Below are positions 5,936 to 12,161 of a stretch of DNA of 12,161 nt, piece after piece. The notes under the pieces were generated by a model, which did not search any database, was not told the origin of the DNA, and saw only the letters and a program-made list of their open reading frames with translations. Made by a program: the position numbers and the translations under genes. Positions within the stretch are counted from its first letter, which is position 1; the number at the start of each line of letters is the position of its first letter. Location: assembly GCA_964629825.1 (NCBI GenBank), contig CAZVUW010000093.1, positions 1 to 12,161 on the forward strand, read 5' to 3'. The stretch comes from CAZVUW01 sp964629825. GTDB taxonomy: Bacteria > Actinomycetota > Nitriliruptoria > Euzebyales > Egibacteraceae.

Positions 5936-6880
5936 CTAGTCCGAGCGGTTGTCGACCGCGTACCCCCCGCCGTCGCGGCGCGACTTGACGTAGCGCTTCA
6001 TCTCCGTCGCGACCTCGACGATCTGGCGGTGGTCCTCGTAGCTGCGGCCACGGGTGCTGGCCACACCGATGCTGAGCGTCGCCAGAGGGAAGCGACGCTC
6101 GACCCCCTGACGGTCAGGAAGCAGCAGATACCCGGCCTCGGCGTCCTCGGGGTCGTAGGCCCCCCGGACGCGCCGGTTGAACTCGGCGAGCGCGGTCTCG
6201 CACACGCGCTCGATCGCGTCGGGGTGGCAGATGAGCAGGAAGTCGTCTCCCCCGATGTGACCCAGGAACCAGCCCCGCCCGGCCTGCGCCTCGAGGGCGG
6301 ATTGGAGCACCTCGGCGGTCAGGAGGATCAGGCCGTCGCCGCGCAGGAAGCCGTAGCGGTCGTTGAAGGACTTGAAGTCGTTCACGTCCGCGTAGCCGAC
6401 CGCGAACTCCTCCCCCGCCGACAGGCGTTGTGCCAGCTCCAGGCTGATGCGGTGGTTGCCCGGCAGGCCGGTGACGGGCGAGACCGCGCGCAGCTCGGCG
6501 GCGCGCTGGAGCGTTGTCCGCACGCGCGCGACCAGCTCGATCGGGTCGAACGGCTTGAGCACGTAGTCGTCGGCACCGGCGGTCAGACCCACCACCTTGT
6601 CGGCGGTCAGGCTGCGGGCGGTCAGGAAGATCACCGGTATGTGGCTGGTGCGGGAGTCCGAGCGGAGCCGCCGGCACACCTCGAAGCCATCGATGCCGGG
6701 CATCATGACGTCCAGCAGCACGAGGTCGGGGCGCTCGAGGAAGGCGACCTCCAGGGCCTGCTCCCCGTCGACGGCGAGGAGCACCTCAAAGCCCTCCAGC
6801 CGCAGGTTCACCTCGACGAACCGCAGTATGTCCGGCTCGTTGTCCACGACCAGAACAGTCTCGCCCACTCCGCCGCTCAC
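5936..6880 (-). CDS. Response regulator with variant GGDDF output domain
   Basis: 314 residues. Residues 8-125 form a receiver domain: acidic D13, phospho-acceptor D57 in LVLLDVMMPG, T87 and K109 in VLKPFDP. Residues 135-310 are a GGDEF-type domain beginning SPVTGLPGN, with YADVNDFKSFND (163-174) and the signature as GGDDF (210-214) instead of GGDEF or GGEEF. The metal-site D165 and D212 are present, but the second acidic signature residue is Asp. No RxxD inhibitory site precedes the signature. An insert-like segment (AYDPEDAEAGYLLLPDRQGV, 241-260) precedes the final TLSIGV strand. It may make cyclic di-GMP or be a degenerate sensor; not decidable here. Starts with GTG at 6880; a GTG at codon 5 is an alternative. 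No sensor kinase is adjacent. Confidence 0.9.
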   Translation of the reverse strand: MSGGVGETVLVVDNEPDILRFVEVNLRLEGFEVLLAVDGEQALEVAFLERPDLVLLDVMMPGIDGFEVCRRLRSDSRTSHIPVIFLTARSLTADKVVGLTAGADDYVLKPFDPIELVARVRTTLQRAAELRAVSPVTGLPGNHRISLELAQRLSAGEEFAVGYADVNDFKSFNDRYGFLRGDGLILLTAEVLQSALEAQAGRGWFLGHIGGDDFLLICHPDAIERVCETALAEFNRRVRGAYDPEDAEAGYLLLPDRQGVERRFPLATLSIGVASTRGRSYEDHRQIVEVATEMKRYVKSRRDGGGYAVDNRSD

Positions 6881-6926
6881 CCCCCGCCAATCTCGACGTA
6901 CAAAGAGTAACCGCCAGCCGGCCTAT

Positions 6927-6957
6927 CGGGGGACAATGAGGTCCCCCGACCGGGGGA
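6927..6957 (-). other. Overlapping, mutually exclusive hairpins
   Basis: In the 94-nt gap between rsmB and the response regulator, CGGGGGAC (6927-6934) pairs perfectly with GTCCCCCG (6941-6948) over a 6-nt loop. The second arm can instead pair with CGGGGGA (6951-6957), giving a compact 6-bp stem. Only one can form at a time. No U-tract follows on the minus strand. It could end the rsmB transcript, act as a switch in the regulator's 5' leader, or be a protein-binding dyad. The rest of the gap shows no clear promoter. Confidence 0.5.
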
Positions 6958-6974
6958 GGGCGCGAGGGGAGGGC

Positions 6975-8315
6975 TCAGATGCGCCGTAGAACCAGCACGT
7001 ACATGCCGTCGGTGCCGTCGCGGTCGGGGTCGAGCTGCACCCCGGGGTCGTCCGCCAGCTGCGCGCCCGCCCCGCCCAGGGCCGCGGCCGTGTCGTCGAT
7101 CTCGAGTCGGTCGCCGGACAGGGCCAGCAGCTGCTCCGCCACCCCCCGCGTCTCCGCCTCCGTCCAGGTGCAGGCGCTGTAGACCACCCGTCCGCCGGGC
7201 CGCACCAGCCCGGCGACGCGGTCCACGATCCGGACCTGGAGCCGCGCCAGGCGCTCGGGGTCGCCCGGCTCCCGCTTCCAGCGCAGCTCGGGGCGACGGC
7301 GCACCACCCCGAAGCCGGTGCAGGGCGCGTCCACGAGAGCCGCGTCGAAGAGCTCCCCGGCCAGCGGCGGCTTCGTCGCGTCGGCGGCGAGGGTGGCGAT
7401 CCGGGCCGCGAGCCCGGTCCGGGCGGCCGCCTGGGCGACCAGGCGGGCGCGGGTCGGCTGGATCTCGGTGGCGATCACCTCCGCACCGAGCTGCGCGAGG
7501 TGGGTGGTCTTGCCGCCCGGTCCGGCGCACGCGTCCAGGACCCTCGCGCGGGTGCCCTCCCGCACGACGGCGCGAGTCACCAGCATCGACGCCTCGTCCT
7601 GGACGACCGCGCGGCCCTCCGACACGGCGCGCAGCCGTCCGGGGTCGGCGCCGGGCGCGCGAAGGGCCTCGGGGGCATGGCGGCCGGGCTCGGCCTGCAG
7701 GCCCGCCTCGGCGAGCTCGGCGATCAGGCCGTCGCGGTCCCCGAGGCTGCGCAGGGTCGTCCCCGGCGCCCGGTTGCCTGCCTCCAGCACGGCCGTCGCG
7801 CGCTCCCCGAAGCGCTTCTGCGCCTCGCTCACCACCCAGGCCGGATAACCGAGGCGCAGGCCCACGGCCTCGGGGGTGTCGCCCTTCGGCCAGGGCAGGC
7901 CCTCGCGCTGGCGCGCGAGGTTGCGCAGCACCCCGTTGACGAAGCCGGTGACGTGCGGGCCGACCTCGCTCCTGGCGAGGTCCACCGCCGTGGCGACGGC
8001 CGCGCGGTCCGGCTGGCGCGAGTGCAGCAGCTGCCACGCCCCAAGGCGCAGCACGTCCAGCACCTCCGGATCGACCGCGGCGAGCGGCCGGCTGGTGACC
8101 CGGGCGAGCGCCCAGTCCAGGCTGCCCTGCCAGCGCAGCGTCTCGTAGGCGAGGCTGGCGGCGAAGGAGCGGTCGCGGGCGTCGAGGTCGCTGGCGCGCA
8201 GCGCCGCGTCCACCGCCGGCGCCGACCAGGCGCCGCCCGCGTTCACGCGCCGGAGCGCGCGGTAGGCGGCGACGCGGGACGCGACCCCGCCGGGCGGGGC
8301 CGAAACCTCGCTCAC
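6975..8315 (-). CDS. rsmB: 16S rRNA (cytosine(967)-C(5))-methyltransferase
   Basis: 446 residues, the usual RsmB length. It methylates C967 of 16S rRNA using S-adenosylmethionine. Residues about 11-140 form the NusB-like RNA-binding domain (RVAAYRALRRV, GFVNGVLRNLAR). The methyltransferase domain has the SAM-binding loop VLDACAGPGGKTTHLA (259-274), DAPCTG (329-334) with catalytic-pair Cys332, and YSACT (379-383) with Cys382; relatives more often read YSTCT. The GTG start at 8315 overlaps the fmt stop as GTGA, implying coupling. Last gene of the metK-priA-def-fmt-rsmB run. Confidence 0.95.
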   Translation of the reverse strand: MSEVSAPPGGVASRVAAYRALRRVNAGGAWSAPAVDAALRASDLDARDRSFAASLAYETLRWQGSLDWALARVTSRPLAAVDPEVLDVLRLGAWQLLHSRQPDRAAVATAVDLARSEVGPHVTGFVNGVLRNLARQREGLPWPKGDTPEAVGLRLGYPAWVVSEAQKRFGERATAVLEAGNRAPGTTLRSLGDRDGLIAELAEAGLQAEPGRHAPEALRAPGADPGRLRAVSEGRAVVQDEASMLVTRAVVREGTRARVLDACAGPGGKTTHLAQLGAEVIATEIQPTRARLVAQAAARTGLAARIATLAADATKPPLAGELFDAALVDAPCTGFGVVRRRPELRWKREPGDPERLARLQVRIVDRVAGLVRPGGRVVYSACTWTEAETRGVAEQLLALSGDRLEIDDTAAALGGAGAQLADDPGVQLDPDRDGTDGMYVLVLRRI

Positions 8316-9232
8316 GCCCCCAGCACCTCTCCCTCGGGCCGGTAGCCGTTGGTGAAGGCGGGACCGCTCATGCGCGGCTTGCCGGCCGGCTGGACCTCGT
8401 CCAGCCGTAGGGCCCCGCGGCCGCAGGCGACCACGGGACAGCGCTCGTCGAGGCGGAGGACGGTCCCCGGTGAACCGGCGCCGTCGACGGGCTTGGCCCG
8501 GTGCACCTTCAGCCGCTCCCCGCGCAGGGTCGTGTGCGCGCCGGGGATCGGGTTGAAGGCGCGCACCGCGCGGTGCAGCTCCTCGGCGTCAAGGGTCCAG
8601 TCCAGGCGCGCGTCCTCGGGGGTGATCTTGGGCGCGTAGGTGGCCAGGTCGTGGTTCTGGGGACGCGGCTCGATCGTGCCGTCGACGAGCCCGCGGATTG
8701 CGTCGACCAGCACAGGGGCGCCCAGGACGGCCAGGCGCTCCATCAGCTCCCCGGCGGTCTCGTCCGGCCCGATCGGCGTGGCGGCCGTGGCCAGGATCGG
8801 ACCGGTGTCCATCCCCGCCTCGAGCACGAAGCAGGTGACGCCGGTCTCGGTGTCCCCTGCGCGGATGCTGTGCTGCACCGGCGCTGCGCCGCGCCAGCGC
8901 GGGAGCAGGGAGAAATGCAGGTTGACGAAGCCGCGACCGCCGGCGGCGAGGACGTCGGGAGGCAGCAGCGCGCCGTAGGCGACGACCGCGCAGGCGTCGA
9001 CGTCGAGCTCCTTCAGCTCTTCGAGGACCGCTCGCGGCTTGTCCGGCTGCCACACCTGCACCCCGGCCTCCTGGGCGAGCACCTTGACCGGCGGCGGCGT
9101 GAGCTTGTAGCCGCGGCCGGACGGCCGATCGGGGTTGGTGATGACCGCTGCGACCTCGACGTCCGGCGCGTCGAGCAGGGCCTGCAGGGCGGGCACCGCC
9201 GGCTGCGGGGTGCCGAGGAAGACGATGCGCAC
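8312..9232 (-). CDS. fmt: Methionyl-tRNA formyltransferase
   Basis: 306 residues, the normal size. It transfers a formyl group from 10-formyltetrahydrofolate to initiator Met-tRNA. The N-terminal Rossmann domain starts MRIVFLGTP; the catalytic region reads NLHFSLLPRWRGAAPVQ (104-120) with N104 and H106, followed by GMDTGPI (140-146) with D142. The tRNA-contact loop region NPDRPSGRGYKLTPPPVK (33-50) is present, and the C-terminal domain ends with GPAFTNGYRPEGEVLGA. It starts with GTG at 9232, 2 nt after the def stop, with only a weak ribosome-binding site, so coupling to def is likely. The def-fmt pair handles opposite ends of the formylmethionine cycle. Confidence 0.97.
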   Translation of the reverse strand: MRIVFLGTPQPAVPALQALLDAPDVEVAAVITNPDRPSGRGYKLTPPPVKVLAQEAGVQVWQPDKPRAVLEELKELDVDACAVVAYGALLPPDVLAAGGRGFVNLHFSLLPRWRGAAPVQHSIRAGDTETGVTCFVLEAGMDTGPILATAATPIGPDETAGELMERLAVLGAPVLVDAIRGLVDGTIEPRPQNHDLATYAPKITPEDARLDWTLDAEELHRAVRAFNPIPGAHTTLRGERLKVHRAKPVDGAGSPGTVLRLDERCPVVACGRGALRLDEVQPAGKPRMSGPAFTNGYRPEGEVLGA

Positions 9233-9234
9233 CG

Positions 9235-9798
9235 CTACAGCCGCCGGGCGACCGGGCCCGGCTCATCGGCGAGGTCGCGCTCGCGCAGGTTGCGCTCGAG
9301 CTCTCCGGAGCGGATCCGCCGCATGGCCTCCTTCTTGTCGTGCCGCGCGAGGTGGTCGATGAACAGGATCCCGTTGAGGTGGTCGATCTCGTGCAGGAAG
9401 ATCCGCGCCAGGGTGCCGACGCCGGTGACCTCGTGGACCTCGCCGTGCAGATCCTGCGCGCGGATGCGGGCCTCGAGCGGCCGCCTGGTCGGGAAGAACA
9501 GCCCGGGGAAGCTGAGGCAGCCCTCCTCGCCCTCCTGGATCTCCTCGGAGGTCTCCAGGACCTCCGGGTTGGCCCAGGCTCCGGCGGTCGAGCTCCCGTC
9601 CTCCTCGAACAGCTCCCAGGTGAACAGCCGCTTGAGCACGCCGACCTGGTTGGCCGCCAGCCCGACCCCGGCGGCCGCCCGCATGGTCTCGAGCATGTCC
9701 TCGGCGAGCTTGGCGAGGCGCTCGTCGAACTCGGTCACCTCGACCGCGCGCTCGCGCAGCACGGGGTCACCGAAGATCCTGATGGGCAGCTTGGCCAT
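9235..9798 (-). CDS. def: Peptide deformylase
   Basis: 187 residues. It removes the N-formyl group from nascent proteins using a metal at the active site. All three family motifs are intact: GVGLAANQVG (44-53), EEGCLSFPG (91-99) with metal ligand C94, and HEIDHLNG (136-143) with ligands H136 and H140 and catalytic E137. The insert EEDGSSTAGAW between strands and the long charged C-terminal helix after residue 150 are ordinary variation. The ATG at 9798 has GAAGG about 7 nt upstream and follows the priA stop by 18 nt. Confidence 0.97.
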   Translation of the reverse strand: MAKLPIRIFGDPVLRERAVEVTEFDERLAKLAEDMLETMRAAAGVGLAANQVGVLKRLFTWELFEEDGSSTAGAWANPEVLETSEEIQEGEEGCLSFPGLFFPTRRPLEARIRAQDLHGEVHEVTGVGTLARIFLHEIDHLNGILFIDHLARHDKKEAMRRIRSGELERNLRERDLADEPGPVARRL

Positions 9799-9816
9799 GC
9801 CTCTACCTTCTCGCCT

Positions 9817-11736
9817 TCATAGAACGGGATCGACGTCGATCCGCACCTTGCGGTCGGCCTTGCTCCACCGGTCTCGCAAGGGCGCGATGGCCGCCAGCGT
9901 GCCACGTAGGTGGGATGTCTTCACCAGCGCCGCCCCTGCCTCGTCGGGTCCGAGCACCTCGTCCCCCTCGGGCAGGCGCTCGCGCAGCTCCGCGATGACC
10001 TCAGGTGCGTCTGCGGCCGGCGCCCTGACCGCGATCAGCCAGGCCGCCGGAGGGTAGCGCAGCTCCGCCCGGCGCGGCGCCTCCCGCTCCCAGAAGCCCA
10101 ACGGGTCCCAGCGCAGCAGCGCCTGGATGGCGGGGTGCGCCGGCTCGCGGGTCTGGAGGATCAGCTCGCCGCCGCCGACCGCCCAGCGGGCCAGGGCGAA
10201 CATCAGCCGCAGGGCGTCCTCGGCGGCGTCGTACTCGGGGCGCGCCAGGAAGGCGTCGGCATCCGGCAGGACCACCGCGTCGGCGGGCCGGTCCCCCAGC
10301 CACGCGGGTCGCCGCACCACGCTGCCGCGGGTCATGACGGCGATCGCGGGCCGGCCGGTGGGCCCGGGCGCGTCGAAGCCCTCCATGCGCGCGACCTCCG
10401 CGGCGGGGTGGCTGCGGGTCAGCTCCTGGGCGAGCCGTCCGGCCCCGGCGGCCAGGGGCGCGCTGCGCTCGCCGCCGCAGAAGGGGCAGGCGAACGGGGG
10501 GCCGTCCCAACCGCACGCGGGGCACTCCCACCGGTCGTCGCCGCGCCGGGTGCGCACGGAGCCGGCGCAGACCGGGCAGGCTAGACGGGCTCTGCAGCCC
10601 TGGCAGGCGAGCGCCGCACCCGCGCCGCCGCGGGCGGCGACGACCACCGCGGCGCCACCGTCACGCACGCTGCGAGCGAGGGCGCGGGTGGCCTGGTCCG
10701 ACAGCCGCGCCCGGGAAGCGCCGGGCCGCGGGTCGGAGCGGTCTACCACCGTCACACGCGGAGCGGCGGCGCGCTCGTCCCCACGGGCGGCGGCCACGGG
10801 CAGGACGTGCCCCTCCTCGAGGAGGCGGTACAGCGCGGCGCTCGGCAGGTCGCCGAACAGGACGCAGGCCGCTCCCGCCATCCGGGCCCTGGCCAGGGCG
10901 ACGTCGCGCGCGTTGTGCCGCGGCGCGCGCCGCTCCTTGTAGCCGGGGTTGGCCTCGTCATCGACGAGGATCAGGCCGAGGTCCCGCAGCGGTGCCAGCA
11001 CGGCGCCGCGCTCCCCCACCACGACCCGCACGCGGCCGGCGCGGCCGTCGAGGAAGGCGCGGTAGCGCTGCCGATCGCTCGCTCCGCGCAGGTCCGCACC
11101 CGCGGCGCCGGCGACGGCCATGGCGGCGGCCGGCAGCGGCGCGGCGGGGTCGCCGGCCAGCACGAGCGCGCTGCGACCCGCGGCCAGGCAGCGCCGCACC
11201 AGGTCGGCCCCGAGCAGGGCGGGATCATGGGAGGGCAGCGCCCGCAGCCAGTAGGCCGGCCCCGCGCCGGGGCGCAACGGCCGGTCGAAGGCGGACAGCA
11301 GCGCCTCCGCGCCGTAGGGGGACCAGTCCGCGCCCGCGGGCGTCGCTCCAGCGGGCGCGGCACCTCGCGCGGGCGCCGGCTCGCGGAGCTCCTCCGAGGC
11401 CACCCGACGCGGCAGGGCGTGCCGCAGGACGTCCGCCAGGCTGCCCGCCCAGCGGTCGGCGACCCAGCGATACAGCGTCAGGTCCTGGGCGTCGAACCAC
11501 GTCACCGCGCCATCGACGGTGATCAGGGGTCGGATCCGCTCGTCGTCGACCTCGGGGGCCGCGACCACGTCGACCACCCAGCCGATCCGGCGCCGACCGG
11601 CGAAGTCGACCCGGACGCGGCTGCCCAGGGTCGGCTCGAGGCCCTCGGGGATCCGGTAGTCGAAGGGGCGGTCAAGGTGGGCGGGGGCCACGTCGACCAC
11701 CACCCGCGCGTAGCGCGGCGGCGCGGGCTGCGCCAC
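9817..11736 (-). CDS. priA: PriA-like primosomal protein lacking helicase motifs
   Basis: 639 residues. The N-terminal DNA-binding domain (ARVVVDVAPAHLDRPFDYRI onward) and the zinc region with four CxxC pairs (C378/381, C387/390, C405/408, C417/420) are clear PriA features, as are the C-terminal LILQTREPAHPAI and ELRYPP motifs. However, the place of the ATP-binding loop (GxTGSGKTEVY in active PriA) reads LRALPSHDPALLGADLV, and the DEEH box is DDEANPGYKERRAPRHNARD (259-278). It therefore should not hydrolyse ATP, as is known for actinobacterial PriA. It probably serves as a scaffold in replication restart. GTG start at 11736, 7 nt after metK; weak ribosome-binding site. Confidence 0.92.
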   Translation of the reverse strand: MAQPAPPRYARVVVDVAPAHLDRPFDYRIPEGLEPTLGSRVRVDFAGRRRIGWVVDVVAAPEVDDERIRPLITVDGAVTWFDAQDLTLYRWVADRWAGSLADVLRHALPRRVASEELREPAPARGAAPAGATPAGADWSPYGAEALLSAFDRPLRPGAGPAYWLRALPSHDPALLGADLVRRCLAAGRSALVLAGDPAAPLPAAAMAVAGAAGADLRGASDRQRYRAFLDGRAGRVRVVVGERGAVLAPLRDLGLILVDDEANPGYKERRAPRHNARDVALARARMAGAACVLFGDLPSAALYRLLEEGHVLPVAAARGDERAAAPRVTVVDRSDPRPGASRARLSDQATRALARSVRDGGAAVVVAARGGAGAALACQGCRARLACPVCAGSVRTRRGDDRWECPACGWDGPPFACPFCGGERSAPLAAGAGRLAQELTRSHPAAEVARMEGFDAPGPTGRPAIAVMTRGSVVRRPAWLGDRPADAVVLPDADAFLARPEYDAAEDALRLMFALARWAVGGGELILQTREPAHPAIQALLRWDPLGFWEREAPRRAELRYPPAAWLIAVRAPAADAPEVIAELRERLPEGDEVLGPDEAGAALVKTSHLRGTLAAIAPLRDRWSKADRKVRIDVDPVL

Positions 11737-11743
11737 CGCTGGG

Positions 11744-12161
11744 CTAGGCGCCGGCCGCGGAGCGCAGCGCCTCGGCGCGGTCGGTGGACTCCCAAGTGAA
11801 GCTGTCCCGGCCGAAGTGGCCGTAGGCGGCGGTGCTGCGGAAGACCGGTCGCGTCAGCTCGAGGTCGCGGATGATGGCGGCGGGACGGAGGTCGAACACC
11901 TCCATGATCGCGTTGAGGATCTTCTCCGGGTCCGCGGTCTCGGTCCCGAAGGTCTCAAGCGCCAGGCTCACCGGGTGGGCGACGCCGATCGCGTAGGCGG
12001 CCTGCAGCTCGGCCCGGTCCGCCAGACCGGCCGCGACGACGTTCTTGGCGACGTAGCGCGCCGCGTAGGCGGCCGAGCGGTCCACCTTGGTGGGGTCCTT
12101 GCCGCTGAACGCGCCGCCGCCGTGGCGGGCCATGCCGCCGTAGGTGTCGACGATGATCTTG
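11744..12161 (-). CDS. metK: S-adenosylmethionine synthetase, C-terminal part
   Basis: 138 C-terminal residues; the gene starts beyond the right edge of the window. The enzyme makes S-adenosylmethionine from methionine and ATP. The visible part opens KIIVDTYGGMARHGGGAFSG and continues KDPTKVDRSAAYAARYVAKN, the conserved substrate and phosphate-binding block, then HPVSLALETFGT, LRPAAIIRDLEL and the terminal TAAYGHFGRDSFTWE. It ends with TAG at 11746-11744, 7 nt before priA. Its product is the methyl donor used by RsmB three genes downstream, though that link may be incidental. Confidence 0.97.
   Translation of the reverse strand, partial: KIIVDTYGGMARHGGGAFSGKDPTKVDRSAAYAARYVAKNVVAAGLADRAELQAAYAIGVAHPVSLALETFGTETADPEKILNAIMEVFDLRPAAIIRDLELTRPVFRSTAAYGHFGRDSFTWESTDRAEALRSAAGA

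Noticed and set aside
8501..10057. 518-codon plus-strand open frame
   Set aside because: Antisense across fmt, def and the end of priA; composition is Arg/Ser/Ala-rich with no motif.
10807..11799. 330-codon plus-strand open frame
   Set aside because: Antisense to priA and the end of metK; no family resemblance.

Overview
The window comes from a very GC-rich bacterium. Every convincing gene lies on the minus strand, so the biological reading order runs from the high coordinates down to 1. GC-rich third codon positions, GTG starts, a PriA without helicase motifs and a DUF1844 gene beside rpmI-rplT all point to Actinomycetota. The class cannot be fixed from sequence alone; a deep-branching one such as Thermoleophilia or Nitriliruptoria is possible. 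Most of the content is housekeeping.

Block 1 (12161 to 6975): metK (C-terminal part only), priA, def, fmt and rsmB, tightly packed with gaps of 2-18 nt or stop/start overlaps. It makes S-adenosylmethionine, supports replication restart, deformylates nascent proteins, formylates initiator tRNA and methylates 16S rRNA.

Block 2 (6974 to 5936): a 94-nt gap holding two overlapping, mutually exclusive hairpins, then a single-domain-output response regulator with a receiver domain and a variant GGDDF cyclase-like domain. As I recall it, rpe occupies this slot between rsmB and ribD in related actinobacterial clusters.

Block 3 (5919 to 2041): a riboflavin operon, with a candidate promoter, an FMN riboswitch with long GC arms, then ribD, ribE, ribBA and ribH. 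The three junctions are stop/start overlaps (TGATG, ATGA, ATGA). Together they convert GTP and ribulose 5-phosphate to riboflavin, apart from the phosphatase step, under feedback from FMN.

Block 4 (1965 to 634): a type IV prepilin peptidase with no pilus genes beside it, then a DUF1844 protein.

Block 5 (633 to 1): a 318-nt hairpin-rich non-coding leader, then rpmI (L35) and the first 26 codons of rplT (L20). The expected infC (IF3) is not between DUF1844 and rpmI. The leader also carries a near copy of a 19-nt piece of the rpmI coding sequence.

No tRNA, rRNA, CRISPR array, insertion sequence or defence gene was seen. The points most worth following up are the missing infC with its structured leader, the rpmI-like repeat, the GGDDF regulator in the rpe slot, and the FMN riboswitch whose expression platform is not obvious.
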